This document shows positions 1-11,033 of a stretch of DNA of 64,000 nt, one piece after another. Numbering within the stretch: position 1 is the first letter of the stretch; every line of letters starts with the position of its first letter. The position numbers and the translations under genes are program-made. Where the stretch lies: the NCBI GenBank assembly GCA_030848705.1, contig CM061243.1:100128436-100192435 (forward strand). The letters run 5' to 3'. Source of the stretch: Heracleum sosnowskyi. Taxonomy: Eukaryota; Streptophyta; Magnoliopsida; Apiales; Apiaceae. The notes below the pieces were generated by a model that was not told the origin of the DNA, did not search any database, and saw only the letters and a list, made by a program, of their open reading frames with translations.

Positions 1-181
1 GCATCTTTAACATATTACAAAAAAGAGTATATTGTATTTTAGCAATAAATATTTAAAAAAATTAAAAATTAAAAAAATTATAAATATTAAGAAAATTTAA
101 CAATCGTGTGTTGCATGGATAATAAAAATATAATTATAAATAAAATTTAAGTAACCGTGCATCGCACGGGCTATAAGCTAG
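1..181 (+). mobile_element. 3' end of a Helitron-like element (copy 0, truncated by window start)
   Basis: The stretch ends in a hairpin (CCGTGC, loop ATC, GCACGG), then 8 nt and CTAG at 178-181, followed by T. That is the classical plant Helitron 3' terminus. Bases 1-95 match the region near 3680-3750 of the next element, and bases 96-181 match its last 100 bases, so this copy lacks about 500 bp found between those blocks in the neighbour. No coding capacity is visible. Only the 3' part lies in the window. Confidence 0.75.
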
Positions 182-918
182 TATATATAATAAGCGTAAG
201 ATAGATCTTATCCAAAATTTTGGTTGGTCACTGTACTACCAAAAGTATACGATTCGTTGGATTATAAAACTATAAATCTTCAAATCGATGAGGATCATCA
301 GATATAATATTAAAAATTGTATTTGATTATTAATAGGATAGTATTTAAATACTAAAAGATGTATTTTGATAATTTAAACCAATTATAAATAGGTTTTCTA
401 TATTGAGTAGAAATCTTTATGTAAAAAATTCGTAATTATCTTTTCTATTTAGTTTATGGATAGTTCCAGTTAGATAATAATTATTAAACCATCATTAAAT
501 TAAAGATAATTTTGTAAGCTTTGTGTGGGCTGTAAAATCGTTAAAATATGTTGTCTAAAACTCAAGATATAGCTCAAACAGTAAAGTTATTATCTAAATT
601 TTAATAAATATATTTTTATTATTGTAGCACCAATTTAATTTTTTTTCCTAATTTTTTTTAAAATTTTAAATTCTATGTTTATTTCAATAAAATATTAAAA
701 CCAATTTAAGAAAAAATTAAAATCGATCGTCCGTGTACGATTACGACCAAATTAATAATTATAGTTAGATCTTAAATAGACCGATGAGAATTGTTAGATT
801 TAATATTAAAAAGTGTATCTGATTAATAATAGAATTATATTTAAATACTAAAAAGTGTATTTTAATAATTTAAAATATTTCTATGTAAAAATTCTTAAAT
901 ATCTTTTCTCTTGAATTT

Positions 919-1131
919 ATGTATAGTTCCAGTTATATAATAATTGTTAAACCAAATATTAAGATAACAATTCATATCGATTACAATGATACACGTGGAC
1001 CCTACGTTATAACAGGAGAAGTCATGTACATTAATAAATTTAAACACTTTTTTTTTCTGAAGGAACATAACAATTTGATTAATCCAAATTATAATTATAT
1101 TATTTTACATATAACAAACATAAAAGGATAA
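919..1131 (+). other. Short open frame inside Helitron copy I, not a gene
   Basis: A 70-codon open frame lies in one of the internal repeats of the Helitron. It resembles no known family, its codon use is purely AT-driven, and the equivalent repeats elsewhere in the element are not open. I regard it as chance. Confidence 0.2.
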
Positions 1132-3004
1132 TATCAAAATATTATTAAAATATTGAGGGTTTCATATTCATAAACGATAATTTTGAATATAATACTTATA
1201 TTAAAATGTGTGTTTGATTAAATGTAGGATTATATTTAAATACTAATAAGTGTGCTTTGATAATTTAAACCAATTATGAATTGATTTTCTATATTGAATT
1301 GAATTCTTTATGTAAAACTTCTTAACCATCTTTTCTTTTCAGTTTATTTTATGAATGGGTCAACTGGTCAAGTTAGATAATAATTATTAAATCATCTTTA
1401 AATTAAAGATAATTTCGTTAGTTTCGCATGAGTTGTAAAATCGTCAAAATTAAATTTCTAAAACTCAGGATAGAACCCAAATAGTAAAGTGCGTATCTAA
1501 ATTTTAATAAATATTTTTTTTTATTGTAGCACCAATTTATTTATTTTCCACTAATTCTTTTAAATATAGAGAAATTTTATGTTTCTTTCAAAAAAGTATC
1601 AAAATTAATTAAAACAAATTCAAATCGATAAAGAATACAATAATATGAGAATAAAATTTTATATAATCATAACATAATTTTTATTATGTTTAATAATTTT
1701 TAAGTAATAATGTATTTTAAAATTTTATATACACTGTAAATAAAACCGAAACATTAAAAGTAAAACAGTTAGTAAGATACTTATATGAGTATATACTTGA
1801 TATCCTTATTATATTAAATCCTTATATATAATAATCATATTAGGGATTTTATCCAAAATTTTGGTCGTAAACAACCAAATTAATAAGGAGCATTAGATCT
1901 TAACTAGATAAATGAAAATCGTTAGATCAAATATTTAAAAAGTGTATTTTATTAACAATAGGATTATATTTAAATTCTAAAAGGCGTATTTTGATAATTT
2001 AAACCAAATATAAATAAGTTTTCTATATTGAATAGAATTCTCCATGTAAAACATTCGTGACTTTCTTTTCTCTTCCATGGACAATTCCGGTTAGATAAAA
2101 ATTGTTAAACCATCATTTAATTAAATATAATTTAGTTATCTTCATGTGGGGTATAAAATCGTCAAAATCTGATTTTTAAAACAAAAGATAAAGCCCAAAT
2201 TAGTAAAGTGAATATTTAAATTCTAATAATAATTATTATGTCATCATTATTTTAACACCAATTTAATTACTTTTTTCTAACTATTTTAAATTTAGAAATC
2301 AATGTTCAAACATTAAAATGAATCTAAGAAAAATTCAAATCAACAAAGAATATAATAATACGAGGATAAAATTTTATAAAATTGTGCATTTTTTTAATCC
2401 TATTTTATTAAGTTTTAGATCATAACTAATCAAATATTATTTATTATTAAATAATAAATTATACGTAAATGGTGATTTTGTTTTATAAGAACTCATGGAT
2501 ACCTAATTTCATTGTTAGCAGGACTATATTCATATTAAAAAAAACCGTATTTTGAAATTTTAGACTCAGCTACAGAGGCCAAACTTTTTTAACATATATA
2601 CATTGTAAATTATTAAATTCGAAACTTTAAAAGTTTCTTAATCAATTAGTATAGTACTTTTCTGAAAAATCGTACTTTACAAAAAATATTATCAAATAAC
2701 TTATGTCTGCAAGAAAAAAATGAAAAAATTCTTTATTTAAAAAAAACCTATAAATTTTAATATGTTGTGGGTAGATTCAAACCTTAGATCATTCTACAGG
2801 ATAATTTTACTGTTATATCTAACGTTTTTCAACAATTTAATTTGAAAGATCCAACGATTATGGATTGAGTGATCAAACAAAGCGACCAAACTTATAAGGA
2901 AGTTTTCATTATTTAGTCTTTAATATAATAACATAAATATTTATAGGATATACTATAAAAAATGAATTTTATACAGAATTTTGATCGTCACGGTGTACTA
3001 CTTT

Positions 3005-3600
3005 CAGTGTTGTAAAAAGCAGGAATCGGAGTTAATCGGTGAATGCACCGTCCAGGGATTAATCGGGTAATCGGGGATTAATCGGAATGATTAATCAGAT
3101 CATTAATCGGAATAAATTTAATAATATTTTTTATATGCAATTATATTCATATATATAATTGTTTCGTTATTTCAACTAAACATATGTTATTATCATATAT
3201 TTATGCAAATATGTTAAAATTATTATATAATTGTAATAAATAAAATTTTGAAGGTTTAACTTTTTAATTAGAGATCAATTTAAGAGGAAAAATAAAGAGA
3301 ATTTATGATTTAGGCATCTAAAATTATAATTCTATGTATAAAAATAATATTTTTTCCTATTGTTTAATCAAGTTTCTACCTTTTAAATTTTTAATTATTA
3401 TTTTTTAATTTTAACTATTTTTTACTATTTTTAAATAATTAGCCCGATTTTTGACCGATTAATTCGATTTTTGACCGATTCAGCCGATTTTTGACCGTTT
3501 TTCTGAAAAAAACGATTAATTGACCGATTTTCGCTTAATCAGTTCGGTGACCCGCCGTCTAGCGATTAATCGGGATTAATCGCCGACTTTTAGAACTCTG
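3005..3600. mobile_element. hAT-type MITE nested in Helitron copy I
   Basis: This 596-bp element starts CAGTGTTGTAAAA and ends with the near inverse of that word (CAGAGTTCTAAAA on the minus strand). It is flanked by an 8-bp direct repeat, ACTACTTT, at 2997-3004 and 3601-3608. Subterminal words such as gattaatcgg and gaccgatt repeat at both ends. The inverted Helitron copy (near 50280) has a single uninterrupted ACTACTTT equivalent here, which is an empty site. An 8-bp duplication with CAGTG ends is characteristic of the hAT superfamily. No transposase frame is present. Confidence 0.88.
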
Positions 3601-4555
3601 ACTACTTTAAAAGAAGAACTATTACAAAAAAAATTATATTTTAATTGATAATTTATTTTCTCAAAAGTTCAAAGTTCTCGCATTTTTAACATATTACAAA
3701 AAAGAGTGTATTATATTTTAGCAATAAATATTTAAAAAAATTAAAAATTAATGATGTTATCATGGTAGTTTGTTTCTAAATACCGCCAAAACATTCTCAA
3801 CCGTTAGATCCAATACTTTTAAAAATAGATGATCAAGATTATATCATATAAAAAGAAGTTATTATCTAAAAATGATATAAGTTAAAAGATATTATATTAG
3901 GATTAGATTTTCTAAAAAGTCAAAACATAAAAATAGTTGTAATTAAATAAGGAAACTCATTTAATACCAAAATAATAAAAATCGTTTAATGTTAAATAGA
4001 TAGGTGAAAACCGTTAGATTCAACATTAAAAACTGTATTTGGTTAATAAAGGTTATACTAATAATCTAAACAACATATAAGTAGATTTCCTAAATCGAAT
4101 AGAATTCTCAACATTAAATTTCGTCACTTTATTCTCTTTTTAGTTTTAGAATAGTTTAGCGTGTAAAATATAATAAATATCAAATTTTTAACTATAATTT
4201 TTTTGGCTAAATCTTTTTTAACAATAATCTAATCATGTAAACTAATAACTTTTAAATATTCATAAATAAATATAATTATAAATATTTAAAAAACAATCGT
4301 GTGTTGCATGAATAATAAAATATAATTATAAACAGAATAATAAATAAAATTTAAGTAATTGTGCATCGCACGGGTTATAAGCTAGTATTGAAAATACACG
4401 CAATATGTACTAGAGAAAAATGATATCGAAGAAGCAGCGGGTCTTACGGGTTGAGCTGGGTCGAGGAAATGATAATTTTCTTACAAGCATCGGCTGGTCA
4501 AAATGAAGACAATTTTTTAAAGATTATAACTCGAATAATATACTACTTCCTCCGT

Positions 4556-4812
4556 CTCGTCCAATTGTTTATATTTGAATTAAAAACGGAGATCAAAAAA
4601 TATAAGTAAAGTAGGAAAAAAAGTAAAAAAATGAGTAAAATGTTGGGATCCGTTAATATTTAAGGTATAAAGTAAGTAAAATGGAAAAAAGTAGTGTAAG
4701 TAGTTGATTTTTATATTATAAAACTTTACTATTTTTGAAAAAATTTAAAATATAAAAAAATAGATGAAACATTCCAAAAAAAAATGTAAAAAAATGAATG
4801 GGACGAAGGGAG
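4556..4812. mobile_element. Stowaway-type MITE (Tc1/mariner)
   Basis: The inverted ends CTTCCTCCGTCTCGTCC and CTCCCTTCGTCCCATTC (right end read on the minus strand) are bounded by TA dinucleotides at 4554-4555 and 4813-4814. The CTCCCTCCGTCCC terminal word and TA target are typical of plant Stowaway elements. The 257-bp interior is AT-rich and non-coding. Confidence 0.8.
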
Positions 4813-6077
4813 TACTATCTAATATTGGTTCACAAAAAAATGTCGAATTTTTTACTCTTTTTTTTTGCCTTTGAGCTCATGGCGAATACAGGTGGGTCAC
4901 GTAGTCTAATAAAAAATTATATTTTATTGAATATTAAATAAGATATTAAGATATATATTTAAGATAATGGTTTTTTTTGGGAAAATTATTAGGTTTCATG
5001 ACAAATATTAATAATTCTGAATTTCGCAAACTTGTTGCTACGAGATTATACATGATTAAATCTTTTAATATAGAAGTAGAACGTAGCTTGAAGTGTGAGC
5101 AGGCAGCGGTTATTTGACTGACAAATAAATTAACGAGGCCGATCAGCATCAGCTAGCCATCTTGAACAAGTTGTTTATCCTAATACGTACACGTCTTTAG
5201 GAAGAGCAGGTCTAGAATTTGTACGTGTTGAACATCAAAAAAATTCTACACACCCAGCTAACAAGAATTGAAATTTATTTACATTTTATCAGTTGTTTAG
5301 TGCTTAAGTAGACACTCACGAAACGCCTAGTCAATATTAAAAAATGTCATCAATTCTCAGGAAAATGCCAAACCTATCCGGTCCGAATGCAGTAACAAAT
5401 TCCCACAGCAATACGCATTCAGTTGCACTTGCACACTGCCATACTAAACGAAATTCGTAAATTGATCATATCTATTTCTCAAAAATATACTTTTAAGTTC
5501 AGTAACCAACTTATTTAAAACGGTTGAACTTGAGTACTCCCATCAGCTTAATCAAATCTTAATATGTTAGAGAAACACACTTTCCAAGATCATAAATTAT
5601 ATTCTAATAATAATATTTTTTGATATATCAAATTATAATGAATTACATTCGAAATAAATTTTATGAGGTTCGATTCAATTTAAATGTATGGGCAATGCTA
5701 CATATCCCAAATTGATTTTCGAATATATTCTCGAATGACTTATTCATATATATGCATGATGTACTCATCTCATTTATGAGACAAAAATTAATAATATACT
5801 GATAAATTACAATTTAATAATAGTTTTGGAAATGATATTAGAGACTCTAGAATTTTTCGAAACATATAGACCGATTCGTGTTCATATTTGTCATATTACA
5901 TTTAAAAAGTAAAGCCCAAATCAATATTAAACTTGGATATCTACCTATATTTCTAGAACTATGATAATTCCCGACACGGCCGAAATTGCTACGTTGATCC
6001 ACGTGCAGATCTCAAATCCAAATCAAAGAATCATTTCTCACAATGAGAACTCTGGGCTCTTTCATTTTTCTGGTACA
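4813..6077. other. Intergenic, AT-rich, no gene seen
   Basis: The open frames here are short and unrecognised. I see no splice-consistent coding signal, RNA gene or clear transposon terminus. Confidence 0.5.
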
Positions 6078-6203
6078 GTAGAACGTTTTTTTTGTGTAAA
6101 AATGGTTCATTTGAACAAAGTTGTGCAAAAATGGTGGCACCCTATATTATTTTTGCACAAAAAAGTTCAGATGTACCATTTCTAAACACAAAACGTTGTA
6201 CTA
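6078..6203. repeat. Foldback/hairpin element of about 126 bp
   Basis: The left arm (6078-6116) and right arm (6165-6203) are imperfect inverse copies: GAACGTTTT...GTTCATTTGAAC on the left pairs with GTTCAGATGTAC...AAAACGTTGTAC on the right. The inner part (ttgtgcaaaaat at 6121 and atttttgcacaa near 6150) extends the pairing, so almost the whole unit can fold into one long hairpin. A small foldback MITE is the likeliest identity; a miRNA-like precursor cannot be excluded. Confidence 0.6.
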
Positions 6204-7440
6204 TACTAGAAATGAACTTTGATGTCAGTGGTAAAAGAATTATTTTTACTTTGTGTTCTAAGATATATTTTTATTATAAAATTTTGTTAAAATTATATAT
6301 TTTAATTTCTTAAAATTGATACGTAAACTTGTATATTTTTAGTCTATAAAAGATATGTATTATTTGCGATCAATCAGAGTATATTCTATCCAGGGCAGTA
6401 AATGAATTGATGCTCACGAATAATTCATGTTTGGCTTGAAAAAATTCGATTCAAGTTCGGTTTAATTTGTATGTGTCAAACATGATTTGAAGTTCGTCTT
6501 GTAACTGAGTTGACTTGAATACAAAATTCGAAATTCGTGAACAAGTTTAATTATATAATTCGTGAATTCATCAATCAAAATAAATATGGTTCATGAATAA
6601 GTTCGTGCACAAACTCGATATATATATACTTGTGACATATTTTATTAACATTTCACATGAATTTTTGGATTCATGATATTTAGTAAATAATTACAGGTGT
6701 CTATAAAGTAATATGTTCATTTATTATTTATTGATTATTTTTTTAAAATCTATACATTACTTTTATTGTTAATAAGTAAAATACAATATATGTTACGTTG
6801 TAAATTATAACACTATTTGGATATGTATTAATCAAATTTGGTCTAAATTTGACTTGTTGATAAATTTAAATTAGAAGCATATATGTGTTTAGTTTTTGAG
6901 ATTTTATCCATATGCTTTTTTTCTAATATAATGCATTAAAATAATTTGAACAAAAAAAGAAGGTGTTTGTGAATACAAGATCACTGAAATGTTTATAAGT
7001 CGGTATTCATAAGACGTTGGTGAAAAGTAGCTGGTGAGACTTGTTTATGAACATATTCTTGAATAAAATTTTATTTAATAAGTCGATACATAAATAAAAA
7101 TATTGGCCTGATAAAAGTTCAAGTCCGAGATTAAATTTGTACGAGCTGATACATGAACAAGAAAAAAGTAGCGTAATTCTAATTTTGATTACTAAATAAA
7201 ATTTGTGATTTTATTATAATAAATAACAAAATAATTGAATATATTTTATATATTTGTACCATGCTCTTTTCTTTAACTCCATATAAGAGGTTTTTCGTGT
7301 GAAAAATGTTGGAAATACCAAATTTAATACTAAAATATTTCTAAATATCACGTGACAGATCCTAATCGGTTTTAATAAATTGAATAATAATAAACTCATT
7401 TACATTAGCAGATACAAGATTTAAAATATTCAATAATGCC

Positions 7441-7482
<42 letters not shown>

Positions 7483-7930
7483 AATAATACCATGTTATTT
7501 GAATATAATTTTTTTTGTCAGAATAAATAACTTAAATATTAAACAATCTCAATAGATAATCCGCTATAGATTATTTAACTAGACATATACGCTTTTTAAA
7601 AAAAAAAAACTAGACATATATATATGTAACAAAATCCTCCGGTCGTGGCCGTGCGTGGCAGCTCGCGAGACTGACTATATATATCATGTAAGGGAGTAAC
7701 ATATAACATACGTTTTAATCCTTCTCTCTGTGGAAGAGAAGAGAAGAGAAGGGAAGAGAATAGAAGAAAGAAATACAATAGAAATTGATAAATATTCATC
7801 TCCCTTGCAATTCTCATGAACTGCGTTGTCGTGTTGGGTTTTTATTCATGTTGGGGTTGGAAGCATATAACTGCTCTTATGCTCTTCCCTTCTTCCTCTA
7901 ATTCTTCCACTTCATCTTCACCCTTAATTT
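6204..7930. other. Intergenic region upstream of the HSF gene
   Basis: Bases 6410-7165 carry recurring words such as ttcgtgaa, attcgtga and acaagttc, which look like a decayed repeat. A pure (TA)n microsatellite lies at about 7444-7480. A purine-rich stretch (gaagagaagagaaggg) occupies about 7731-7775, roughly 260 bp before the HSF start codon. No gene is supported. Confidence 0.5.
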
Positions 7931-7940
7931 CTTGTTGATT

Positions 7941-7948
7941 TATAAATA
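7941..7948 (+). promoter_or_regulatory. Putative TATA box of the HSF gene
   Basis: TATAAATA lies 84 bp before the first ATG at 8032, which would give a leader of about 60 nt. A second TATAAATAG at 7997-8005 is too close to the ATG to be the main TATA box. I found no perfect heat-shock element (alternating GAA/TTC at 5-bp spacing) near it. Confidence 0.4.
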
Positions 7949-8031
7949 TTATTCTCTCCCTATCTTAATTTCTTCTTACATAGAGTCATAATAATTTATA
8001 AATAGCTAGCTAGAAATATTAAGATACATAA

Positions 8032-9825
8032 ATGATAATGGATCAGGGTGAAAGTGAAAAGGATGTGTTGGAAGAATACATGGTGAGAAAGTCATCGCCG
8101 CCACCTTTCTTGTTGAAAACATATATGCTAGTGGATGATCCGGTCACTGATCATGTGGTTTCTTGGAATTCCGACGGTACGGGTTTTGTGGTGTGGCAAC
8201 CGGCGGAGTTTGCTAGAGATTTGCTTCCTACACTCTTCAAGCACAGCAATTTCTCCAGCTTTGTTAGGCAGCTCAACACTTATGTATTCCCTCCATTCTT
8301 ATTCTTTTTTATTCCTACTCTTTTACTACTGATTTAATTGTTTAGGATTTTTTAATTATAATTATCTTTGTGCATGTAGTTTAATTACCCCTCAATCAGG
8401 TAAGTGGTTAGGCTGTCTAGATTAAGAGAAAAATCGTGACCGACAGAAACGTTAATAATGATTTGAAGGGCTTTACACTATAATTGCTGGAACTGAATCT
8501 GAACGTCGACAGGGAAGCTTAATTAAGGAAACTGATTGAGGTCTACTCTTCTTTGAGTTAATTTATTTATTTTACAAGCTGGCTCAGCAGAGACGTACAC
8601 TTCTCTTTTCCAAATCAGTTGGCCGCTTGCAATTAAGAGATTAAATGTGAATTTTGCTAGCATTCACGAAATATGATATATTTTGTGGTAATTACGAGTT
8701 TAATTATTATAATTGAATAAACTATAGAATTAATGAACAGATAGTTTGAGTATAGTTTTTGGGTTGGTGTAGTACTGTACTTTGTGAACGTAAATTACAA
8801 ATTATATTTTCACATAATTAATCTTAATTTTTATATATATATATATATATAAAGACTAAATTTATGAATTTTCCAGTATTTAATTTCCCACTAAAATGCG
8901 AGGTGATTCTATCGCGCGTGTGTGTAATTATGTGAGGTGGAAGGAAGTCTATTAAAAAATATGTTGATTGATTGACATATATAAATTTCTTTTGACGAAA
9001 GATGTTTTTGACTTGTCAATCAATGAGTAAGTCGTCAAGGGGAATTGTTTGGAAGTTGTTTAGTGCTCTTTCACACTTAATTGCCTTTTTATTTAGGAAG
9101 AAACTTCCAAACAAATAGCTACCTCCTCCTTCCACATCCTCTGCGTGAACTGTTTGGGTCATACATACGTCATGCATGAAATCACCGGTTGAAAATTTAT
9201 TTTAAGAAAATGAAAAAACAAACCAACTTTCAAAGTGAAGTAGAGTACACCATATATAGCTAGCTAGCCCTAGTTGCCACGTGTAACGTTTATGATTTTT
9301 TAATTGGATGCACTGCAGGGATTCCGAAAAGTAGCTACCACCAGGTGGGAGTTTTGCAATGACATGTTCTGCAAGGGCAAAAAAAATCTACTCTCCAAAA
9401 TAAGGCGCAGAAAATCATGGACAAATAAGACCACACAGCCAATTGCCCAAACCTTGAAATTAGAACCATCTGATCAGCAAGATCAAGATCATGATCAGAG
9501 GTACTCTAAATCAACTTCTTCGACATCTTCGTCGTCTGGATACACAAGTCTTGTTGATGAGAATAAAAGGCTCAAGGAAGAGAATTGGGTTTTGAATTCT
9601 CAACTTTCGACTCTGAAAAACAAGTACAAGGAGTTGCTTGATATGGTGGCGGTACATACAAAAAAGGAAAACTTAGATGATGATGATGATGATGATGAAA
9701 AATATGAGGGGCCAAAGCTGTTTGGAGTGAAACTTCAAGTAGAAATGAGGAAGAGAAAGAGAGAAGAGAATATTGGTGATGGTAATGCTCCTCCAACCTA
9801 TTTTATGTCTCAATTATGCAAATAA
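8032..9825 (+). CDS. HSFB3: Class B heat-shock transcription factor (HSFB3-like), two exons
   Basis: Exons are 8032-8283 and 9319-9825, with a GT-AG intron at 8284-9318, giving 252 aa. Residues 24-118 form the winged-helix HSF DNA-binding domain (PPPFLLKTY, WQPAEFARDLLP, FKHSNFSSFVRQLNTY, then GFRKV). The intron falls after NTY, the conserved position in plant HSF genes. A Ser-rich linker leads to a heptad oligomerisation region at about 162-194 (LVDENKRLKEEN...LLDMV). Next come a seven-Asp run (204-210, GAT repeats), the class B repressor tetrapeptide LFGV inside KLFGVKL (about 217-223), and a basic nuclear signal (RKRKR, about 228-232). Class B factors bind heat-shock elements in the nucleus and usually repress because they lack AHA activator motifs; none is seen here. 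The small size fits HSFB3; another small class B member is possible. The start could instead be the ATG at 8038. Confidence 0.9.
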
Positions 9826-10552
9826 AAGTTATATTGCCTAGCTACATAATTTACTAGCTTCAAAATATTTGTAATGTTTACTTTAAAGACCTATACATAT
9901 ATATAGTTATAAATTTGAGAGCCATATCAAAATATGATTTGGTTTGTAGATATGTATACACAGACACCATGAATGTATGTATGGTTGCAAAGTTGCTAGT
10001 TTCAAGTTTCAACTAATTTATCATGTAATGCTTTTGTGATGTACTCCAATTAAACAAGAGGCACAAGCCTTTAAGTATGAATTGTATGGCTTATGATCTG
10101 CAATTTTATTTTCACATATATATATATATATATGATCTGCAACTTTGCAACTCTATAATGCAACATCAAGTTTTTTTTTTTTCAAAAATTGGAGCGCGAT
10201 GAGATATGTCAAGTGATTAAGAGCTTATTCTCGTTCACGTCTGAAATATGTTAGAATATATACTCATTTTTAATGCATATAAGCCTAATTATTCAAAAAA
10301 ATGTTCATTTTGATGTTGATTCAGATCGTAACAATTACATTTTTTCCAAAAAAAAAAAATTAAATCACACATGCAACCTTAAAATATTTGTGCAACTTCC
10401 CCCATTGAAATTAACTCAATTATTTTTGTGCAACTTTAGAAACAACAAGTAATTAACTATAATAGCATGCAATCAGGATGACTTTTATTTTTTACATTTG
10501 ATTTGATGTTGATTTAGGTTGCACCACCGTAATGACGAAGCATAAATCCTAA

Positions 10553-10619
<67 letters not shown>

Positions 10620-10696
10620 AATCTGCGTGTATACGTATTTGTGTAATTCTTTTTTTTTTTTTAATTTTTTTTTTAATGTTCGACAGTTGATTGGGG
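9826..10696. other. 3' flank of the HSF gene with microsatellites
   Basis: An AATAAA overlaps the last codons and stop (about 9821-9826). Short TA runs occur near 10117-10132, and a long (TA)n tract fills about 10557-10617, followed by poly-T stretches. No gene is seen. Confidence 0.5.
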
Positions 10697-11033
10697 CTAT
10701 AATTCGAGTCGGGTAGCTCGTCTGGTTCGAACTCGTTAACAAGCCGAGTTCGAACACAAGATCGGGCTCGTTTAACTAAACGAGTCGGCTCGACTCGACT
10801 CGTAAATTAAACAAGCCGAGTTCGGGCAGAAGATTAGGCTCGTTTAAGTATAATTTTACACAATTCGGCTCGCCCAACTCGTTTAAATAGACTCGTTTAA
10901 CTAAACGAGCCGGCTCGACTCGATTCGTGAAATTAAATGAGCCGAGTTCGGACAGAAAATTAGGCTCGTTTAGTTAAACGAGCCGGCTCAGTTCGTGAAA
11001 AAAAGCTCGACTCGAATTAAAACCTGACTCGAC
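10697..11033. repeat. GC-richer repeat block with CTCG/CGAG words
   Basis: About three diverged units carry aagccgagttcg, ttaggctcgttta and taaacgagccggctcgactc. The units contain self-complementary ctcgttta...taaacgag stems. The outer ends (ATAATTCGAGTCGGG left, TTTAATTCGAGTCGAGC right on the minus strand) look inverted, so this may be a MITE. The composition contrasts sharply with the AT-rich surroundings. Confidence 0.55.

Larger units (their letters stand above)
182..4385 (+). mobile_element. Helitron-like non-autonomous element, copy I (3' CTAG at 4382-4385)
   Basis: It begins directly after the CTAG of the preceding element and ends with the same hairpin/CTAG design (GTGC-ATC-GCAC at 4361-4371, CTAG 4382-4385). 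The interior is non-coding and very AT-rich. It holds about five diverged repeats, starting near 288, 782, 1190, 1913 and 4004, most sharing the words ttaaaccaattataaat and gttccagttagataat. The element is nearly collinear with the reverse complement of 49360-53287 (visibly about 90% identical where read by eye), apart from a hAT-type insertion at 3005-3600. A canonical 5' TC is not evident at 182, so the exact 5' end is uncertain. Confidence 0.7.

Noticed and set aside
1..4385. CRISPR-like or satellite array because of the spaced repeats
   Set aside because: Repeats are long, diverged and lie between Helitron termini in a eukaryotic genome.
182..4385. An LTR retrotransposon instead of a Helitron
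   Set aside because: No TG/CA ends, primer site or target duplication; the hairpin plus CTAG end followed by T fits Helitrons.
7997..8005. TATAAATAG as the HSF TATA box
   Set aside because: Only about 27 bp before the ATG, which would place the transcription start at or after the start codon; the copy at 7941 is better placed.
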